Under the pieces are notes generated by a model. It was not told the origin of the DNA, made no database searches, and saw nothing but the letters and a program-made list of their open reading frames with translations. A program made the translations under genes and the position numbers. Of a DNA stretch of 64,000 bases, positions 63,501 to 64,000 are shown piece by piece. Positions within the stretch are counted from its first letter, which is position 1; each line of letters begins with the position of its first letter. Origin of the DNA: Aurelia coerulea (taxonomy: Eukaryota; Cnidaria; Scyphozoa; Semaeostomeae; Ulmaridae); contig CM076955.1 of assembly GCA_039566865.1 (NCBI GenBank), positions 17,281,501 to 17,345,500 of the forward strand, in the 5' to 3' direction.

Positions 63501-63672
63501 TACGTATTACTCTGTACATTCAAGATCCTTCCTTGCTAAAGCCCCTTGCTGCCATCACCAATTCTTACTAAAGTTTTGTCATTTCAGGGATACGATGAGA
63601 GCTTTTGAAGATGTTAAAGACCGTGTCCGTATACAAGAGCAAAACTTCAAAGATATTGCTGCAAAGATACAG
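39419..63672 (+). CDS. NUF2: Kinetochore protein NUF2, 5' 13 exons (3' end beyond the window)
   Basis: Exons: 39419-39544, 41731-41805, 44019-44104, 44697-44758, 46052-46079, 48998-49067, 51649-51722, 54261-54297, 54795-54851, 56311-56373, 58973-59086, 60504-60562, 63588-63672. All junction phases agree, giving 312 codons of a family usually about 450-470 long. Residues 1-150 fit the NUF2 calponin-homology head (FEIPLLDYETIVIAVSEL; KPKRTHKMLSAFVNYIQF corresponds to the conserved P-K-(R)-x-x-R/K-x-L-S-x-x-x-N-F-I-x-F stretch). From about 151 on the sequence is charged coiled coil, the part that winds around NDC80. Role: the NDC80 complex links kinetochores to spindle microtubules in mitosis. 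ATG context is strong (A at -3, G at +4); a second ATG five codons on is possible. Odd: a 28-nt exon (46052-46079) and AAG acceptors at exons 3 and 8. Confidence 0.92.
39948..40247. mobile_element. hAT-type MITE, 300 bp, 8-bp TSD TGGTCTCC
   Basis: CAGAGGGTGCATTCCATG at the left, CATGGAATGCACCCCGGG at the right, TGGTCTCC outside both (39940-39947 and 40248-40255). CAG-type terminus plus 8-bp duplication is the hAT pattern. Lies in NUF2 intron 1. Confidence 0.85.
41125..41689. mobile_element. Candidate MITE, TACCAT...ATGGTA ends
   Basis: TACCATACTGTAAATCCTT and AAGGATTTATGGTA are imperfect inverted ends; GCACGC(A/G)CGAGAT words repeat inside. It covers NUF2 intron 1 up to 41 bases before exon 2. 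Confidence 0.45.
42120..42532 (+). pseudogene. LINE ORF2 C-terminal fragment with (ATT)n tail
   Basis: Open reading from about 42123: LPTLSYRRRRGDM, then MITTFKILHG, TRGHNLKLFK, NYFSNRVINEWNNLP, ending at 42443. This is the familiar C-terminus of LINE ORF2 proteins. A short 3' UTR and an (ATT)n run (42499-42532) follow. Strongly 5'-truncated. Confidence 0.8.
42887..43186. repeat. Tandem duplication, period 150 bp
   Basis: TTATTGCAAAGCAATTGAGG at 42941 and again at 43091, with CTTTGAGCCGATTCAATAAC and neighbours repeated at the same spacing. It lies in a family F-like repeat whose right end is near 43617. Confidence 0.85.
43644..43935. mobile_element. MITE with TTCAATTCCTACCCTGA ends
   Basis: GTCTCATTCAATTCCTACCC and GGGTAGGAATTGAACGAGAC are inverted. 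The interior is C-rich with repeated GGCATTTG/GGACATTTG words. Confidence 0.75.
44795..45336. mobile_element. Family G element, 542 bp, 9-bp TSD GGGCAAGGG
   Basis: Ends TAGACTTATGACGATGAGTC and GACTCATTGTCATAAGTCTA; GGGCAAGGG directly outside both (44786-44794 and 45337-45345). Second copy at 57189-57742. Palindromic word GATTGATCGAATC inside. A 9-bp duplication points to Mutator-like mobilisation. Confidence 0.9.
47278..48415 (-). mobile_element. 5'-truncated LINE nested in the long-TIR element
   Basis: Minus strand: RT C-terminal ORF (47420-48409), then a 3' UTR (GCGCAATATAAATGCC) and (TTATTA)n tail at 47278-47296. Confidence 0.8.
47420..48409 (-). CDS. LINE reverse transcriptase, thumb/C-terminal part
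   Basis: 329 codons, open. It starts downstream of the catalytic YADD: VQEVQSWMLKNRLKLNGDKT is the region right after it, followed by ARNLGVVFNANLSLKSHV, AFVTSRLDCNNSLLYGLP, IQNSAARILTG and LHWLPISCRIKYKI, all typical of CR1/L2/jockey-type ORF2 C-termini in animals. The palm active site and the endonuclease are absent, so the fragment is inactive. The first 45 residues match nothing I know and may be read-through of the truncation junction. Confidence 0.85.
   Translation of the reverse strand: MKVCVCAECPLGKIFGKCIFTISLNDSHHTICLPLKWKSSKLHDSLCQKNSNTTTLPANIRCFSEICSIIEGCVQEVQSWMLKNRLKLNGDKTELLVIGTQKQCAKLPNLFINIGNSKIKPSEKARNLGVVFNANLSLKSHVNSLCSSARYYLYNIRLARKYLTKEAAEKAIHAFVTSRLDCNNSLLYGLPMSELQKMQKIQNSAARILTGAKRHSHITPVLKQLHWLPISCRIKYKILTLTYKCINNLAPIYLTELVTLRTAARRTRSADDDLTLEIPRTKLVTAGDRAFTSASPHLWNRLPYALRATDSLDTFKCRLKTHLFQEYFN
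49099..49160. repeat. (TTGA)n microsatellite
   Basis: TTGATTGATTG... with a few CTGA variants, just after NUF2 exon 6. Confidence 0.9.
49640..51480 (+). mobile_element. 5'-truncated LINE (CR1/jockey-like) with nearly complete RT
   Basis: RT ORF 49648-51309, a 170-base 3' UTR, and a tail of short ATATGAAA-type repeats up to 51480. In the same orientation as NUF2, in the intron between exons 48998-49067 and 51649-51722. It is the longest and cleanest coding LINE here. Confidence 0.85.
49648..51309 (+). CDS. LINE reverse transcriptase (ORF2 without endonuclease)
   Basis: 553 uninterrupted codons. KRTIEKALNKIKTSHGSGVDN is the RT start region (K-x-x-G-x-D), then NYRPISVLPAVSRLFEKL, QQSGFR, MIFIDLKKAFDTVDHGIL (motif A), GVPQGSCLGPLLFLLYINDL (B) and YADD at 272-275. 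After the catalytic part come LGLQIDNSLTWRCQI, VEPHLNYCCSVWGC, LQNRAARIVTG and the closing G-T-K-V-W-N-M-L. The first codon is GTG at a truncation point; no ATG start or APE domain precedes it. Intactness of over 550 codons suggests recent activity of the family. Confidence 0.92.
   Translation: MGKNLSDKIPAQANPLLSHQYEISNPSNGREPFRFAAIEKRTIEKALNKIKTSHGSGVDNISSYFLKVAFPVISDSLCDILNLSLSSGVFPDSWKVARVAPIFKEGPSDERSNYRPISVLPAVSRLFEKLVYDQLYRYLDDNKLICLQQSGFRSLHSVVTCLLKCTNDWFVNIDKGKFTAMIFIDLKKAFDTVDHGILLDKLNFYGINGLEHDWFRSYLNNRKQFCKVNGVSSDIKDIDVGVPQGSCLGPLLFLLYINDLPFALKKAEANMYADDTMISYSSKNLEEMHIVLNAELVDIEKWLQGNKLSLNVVKTQAMIVGSMQNVNKMAVQPALLPVFNVGGTDIDLVSKVKYLGLQIDNSLTWRCQIESIKGKVSRAIGLLKYCKNFVSMETLKDIYRSIVEPHLNYCCSVWGCSGITRIESLQKLQNRAARIVTGSPYDAPSVPLRKELGWLSIKEMILKETSTMMYKYLNDLAPQYISDLFVRLSDFHTRELRNTKNDLAVPLMRTVSDQKAFSYRGTKVWNMLNDNIKEAPSVYSFKSRLRQLGYEHL
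51735..51935 (+). mobile_element. tRNA-derived SINE copy 1
   Basis: Box A-like TGGCGCAGTGATATAATCC and box B-like GGCTTCGATACCC, then a body (CCCCACCACTCGAGCGTCAT, GCGATCCCAGCGCTTTAGCG) shared with 52367-52546. In a NUF2 intron just after exon 7. Confidence 0.7.
52154..52565. mobile_element. Inverted-repeat element interrupted by a SINE
   Basis: Left GTCGTTCTCAAATTACGAC and right TATAATTTGAGAACGATAC are inverted; TTGATCAAA/GCCTATT words mirror inside. Related sequence (TTGTTCTCAAAATTACAAG) at about 9450. The SINE at 52367-52546 sits near its right end. Confidence 0.6.
52367..52546 (+). mobile_element. tRNA-derived SINE copy 2
   Basis: GGGTTCGATACCCAGCAGAG (box B-like) and the same body as copy 1 (CCCCACCACTTGAGCGTCAT, GGTCCCAGCGCTT), ending in CCTTCACCTTCACC. 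Confidence 0.7.
52796..52877. mobile_element. 82-bp palindromic mini-element, 9-bp TSD TTAGAGCAG
   Basis: CAACCTCGTTCCCAGGGCC and the right CTCTGTGGACGAGGTTG are inverted, with TTTTGTCATATT / AATATGACAAAA inside. TTAGAGCAG lies directly outside both ends (52787-52795 and 52878-52886). Confidence 0.88.
53100..54154. mobile_element. Family D element, about 1.05 kb, CCGGGTGTC ends
   Basis: TA + CCGGGTGTCTAAAGAATTTA + CCCCCTTTTGA at the left; TCAAAAGGGGG + TAAATTTTTGAGACACCC at the right, then TTA. Carries the hairpin 53383-53541 inside. In NUF2 intron 7. Confidence 0.8.
53383..53541. repeat. 159-bp near-perfect hairpin inside family D
   Basis: AATAGACGATTACGCTAAAG / CTTTAGCGTAATCGTCTATT, continuing through ATGGCGGCGAGGAA and ACCAAGATG. 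Diverged relative at about 19870-20035 (CGCTAAAGATGG ... CCATCTTAGCGTAATCGTCT). Confidence 0.85.
55057..55323. mobile_element. Poly-G-ended element, 267 bp, 8-bp TSD (one mismatch)
   Basis: CCC + 15 G + TCACTACC at the left; GAAGTGACCCCACGGG at the right. ATTCAATG (55049-55056) and ATTTAATG (55324-55331) flank it. Paralogous family A copies read through this site (TTTAATGGTAGA at 35121). Confidence 0.75.
55440..55620 (+). pseudogene. LINE 3' tail with hairpin
   Basis: CCATGGGG...CTCCATGG (55494-55527) followed by TATCGTACCCATAGT; AT-rich end TTATATTGG. Same arrangement as 3048-3081 and others. Confidence 0.6.
56140..56290 (+). pseudogene. LINE 3' tail with hairpin and A-run
   Basis: CCGCAGGG...CCCTGTGG (56165-56200), CATCGTTGTGTAGT, then AAAAAAAA at 56282-56290. 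It ends 20 bases before NUF2 exon 10. Confidence 0.6.
56489..57000. mobile_element. Family F MITE, 512 bp, 10-bp flanking repeat TTTTCACTCA
   Basis: ATAGGGCTCAAATCTTTC at the left and AAAGATTTGAGCCCTAT at the right; TTTTCACTCA at 56479-56488 and 57001-57010. Interior AAATGGCGGCA / TGCCGCCATATTG. After NUF2 exon 10. Confidence 0.85.
57189..57742. mobile_element. Family G element, 554 bp, 9-bp TSD CAGGAGCAC
   Basis: Same ends and interior as 44795-45336; CAGGAGCAC at 57180-57188 and 57743-57751. Confidence 0.9.
58322..58796. mobile_element. MITE with ACACCCCCC ends, interrupted by a palindrome
   Basis: ACACCCCCCCCCATTAACGA and CGTTACTGGGGGTGT are inverted; CAACGGGG/ACGGGGAA words repeat inside. 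The palindrome 58572-58746 splits its right part. Confidence 0.6.
58572..58746. repeat. 175-bp near-perfect palindrome centred on GATATCGATATC
   Basis: Arms of about 87 bases with only a few mismatches: TAGACACTGCTGGTGTGC ... GCACACCAGCAGTGTCTA; inner AGTACTGCGGAGGAGATATC / its complement, with virtually no loop. Confidence 0.95.
58898..58953 (+). mobile_element. tRNA-derived SINE, head fragment next to NUF2 exon 11
   Basis: TTCTGCAACCAGAGTGGGTTCGATACCC-type head with AGGACCCCATCACT, as in the SINEs at 51735 and 52367. It ends 19 bases before the exon 11 border (58973), so the branch-point region may derive from it. Confidence 0.55.
59216..59762. mobile_element. Family B MITE, intact (547 bp, TA-flanked)
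   Basis: TA + CCGGGTGTCCCAAAAAAAAG + TACTCCCGTTTG at the left and its near-exact complement ending GGGACACCCGG + TA at the right; about 55 bp of TIR. Confidence 0.9.
60150..60355 (+). pseudogene. LINE 3' tail with hairpin and A-run
   Basis: CCCTTGGGG...CCCCGGGGG (60225-60260), TATTTGTCCCAGTAGT, then AAAATTTTATTGATTTATAA and an A-run at about 60344-60354. Confidence 0.65.
60796..61306. mobile_element. Family F MITE, 511 bp, 9-11-bp flanking repeat
   Basis: TAGGGCTCAAATC at the left and GATTTGATCCCTATG at the right; TATCATTGATT at 60785-60795 and 61307-61317. Closely similar to 56489-57000 inside. Confidence 0.85.
61320..62285. mobile_element. Family F-related, older copy or copies
   Basis: From 61790 (ATAGGTTTCAAATCTTTG) to 62272 (AAAGATTTGGAACCTATG) the ends are inverted and GTGTGAAATTCTATGACC mirrors GGTCATAGAATTTTACACC. 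61320-61780 is similar AT-rich material with no clear border. Confidence 0.5.
62308..62671. mobile_element. TA-flanked MITE, CAGTAGTGTCCCGCATATAA ends
   Basis: 364 bp; CAGTAGTGTCCCGCATATAA at the left and TTATATGCGGGACACTACTG at the right with TA outside. Related ends at 34352-34830. Confidence 0.88.
63105..63411. mobile_element. TTAA-flanked MITE, copy 2 (307 bp)
   Basis: TTAA + AGGGGCTCCGTCGTC at the left, GACGACTGAGCCCCT + TTAA at the right; same interior as 36548-36848. It lies between NUF2 exons 12 and 13. Confidence 0.87.
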
Positions 63673-63711
63673 GTAAGTTGACTACCAAATTGCTCTGGTT
63701 GAATAAACAAC

Positions 63712-63910
63712 ACTTATTTTTCCTGGCTGAAATCACTCACTCCGTTCAGATTTTGTTAGGAATTTGCTTGAGAAAAAGTCCCTTGGAGAACCTTAAAAAC
63801 GTGCTAAAATCCTGAGCAAATTTCCCTTATATCTCTGTCACTTGAACACACTTTAGCACATGCTATCCTCTTGAGATGATGAAAGAGACTGCCCCCTGGT
63901 ATGTAAAACT
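63712..63910. mobile_element. Family A fragment
   Basis: TTTTTCCTGGCTGAAATCAC, ACTCCGTTCAGATTTTGTTA and TTTAGCACATGCTATCCTC are family A interior words; ends are lacking. Confidence 0.5.
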
Positions 63911-64000
63911 TATTCACAGTCCTGGTAATATTGGGTGTGTGATCCCATGCTCACGCCTCCCCACAGGCTTGAAATGTCAAAGGCCTGCATTCTATCACAC

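Overview
This is an intron-rich, AT-rich animal nuclear genome window. The three protein genes are metazoan families, and their exons can be chained on the + strand with matching splice phases. Invertebrate-style LINEs and very many short inverted-repeat transposons make an anthozoan cnidarian (stony coral or anemone) my best guess. That is inference; no sequence here names the species.

Gene layout, all on +: (1) about 3.9-21.8 kb, the C-terminal 500 codons of a Munc13-4/BAIAP3-type protein (MHD1, MHD2 and a C2 domain with all five Ca2+-site acids), 15 exons, with the 5' part presumably left of the window; (2) 28.2-35.9 kb, a complete TMEM220-like four-helix membrane protein, 7 exons; (3) 39.4 kb to the right edge, the first 13 exons (312 codons) of the kinetochore protein NUF2, with an E2F-like site and a CHR-like hexamer just upstream of its ATG. 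A tRNA-Lys(CTT) gene lies antisense in an intron of gene 1. The genes look functionally unrelated (exocytosis, membrane protein, mitosis).

Everything else is intron or intergenic DNA crowded with mobile elements. There are three sizeable 5'-truncated LINE copies (1.2-3.2, 47.3-48.4 and 49.6-51.5 kb) and several LINE 3' tails. There are three tRNA-derived SINE copies. At least ten families of foldback or MITE-like DNA transposons are present, many with target-site duplications readable directly: TA (CCGGGTG and CAGTA termini), TTAA, 5 bp (TAGTT), 6-7 bp, 8 bp (poly-G termini and a hAT-like copy) and 9-11 bp (several families). Insertions are nested, and paralogous copies in the same window sometimes show the empty site.

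Most interesting: a hairpin shared by six LINE-type 3' tails whose arms covary; a 2.4-kb CAC-ended element with a 5-bp duplication confirmed by an empty paralogue; a transposon family ending in long G tracts; a hammerhead-like motif; and a near-perfect palindrome of about 175 bp.
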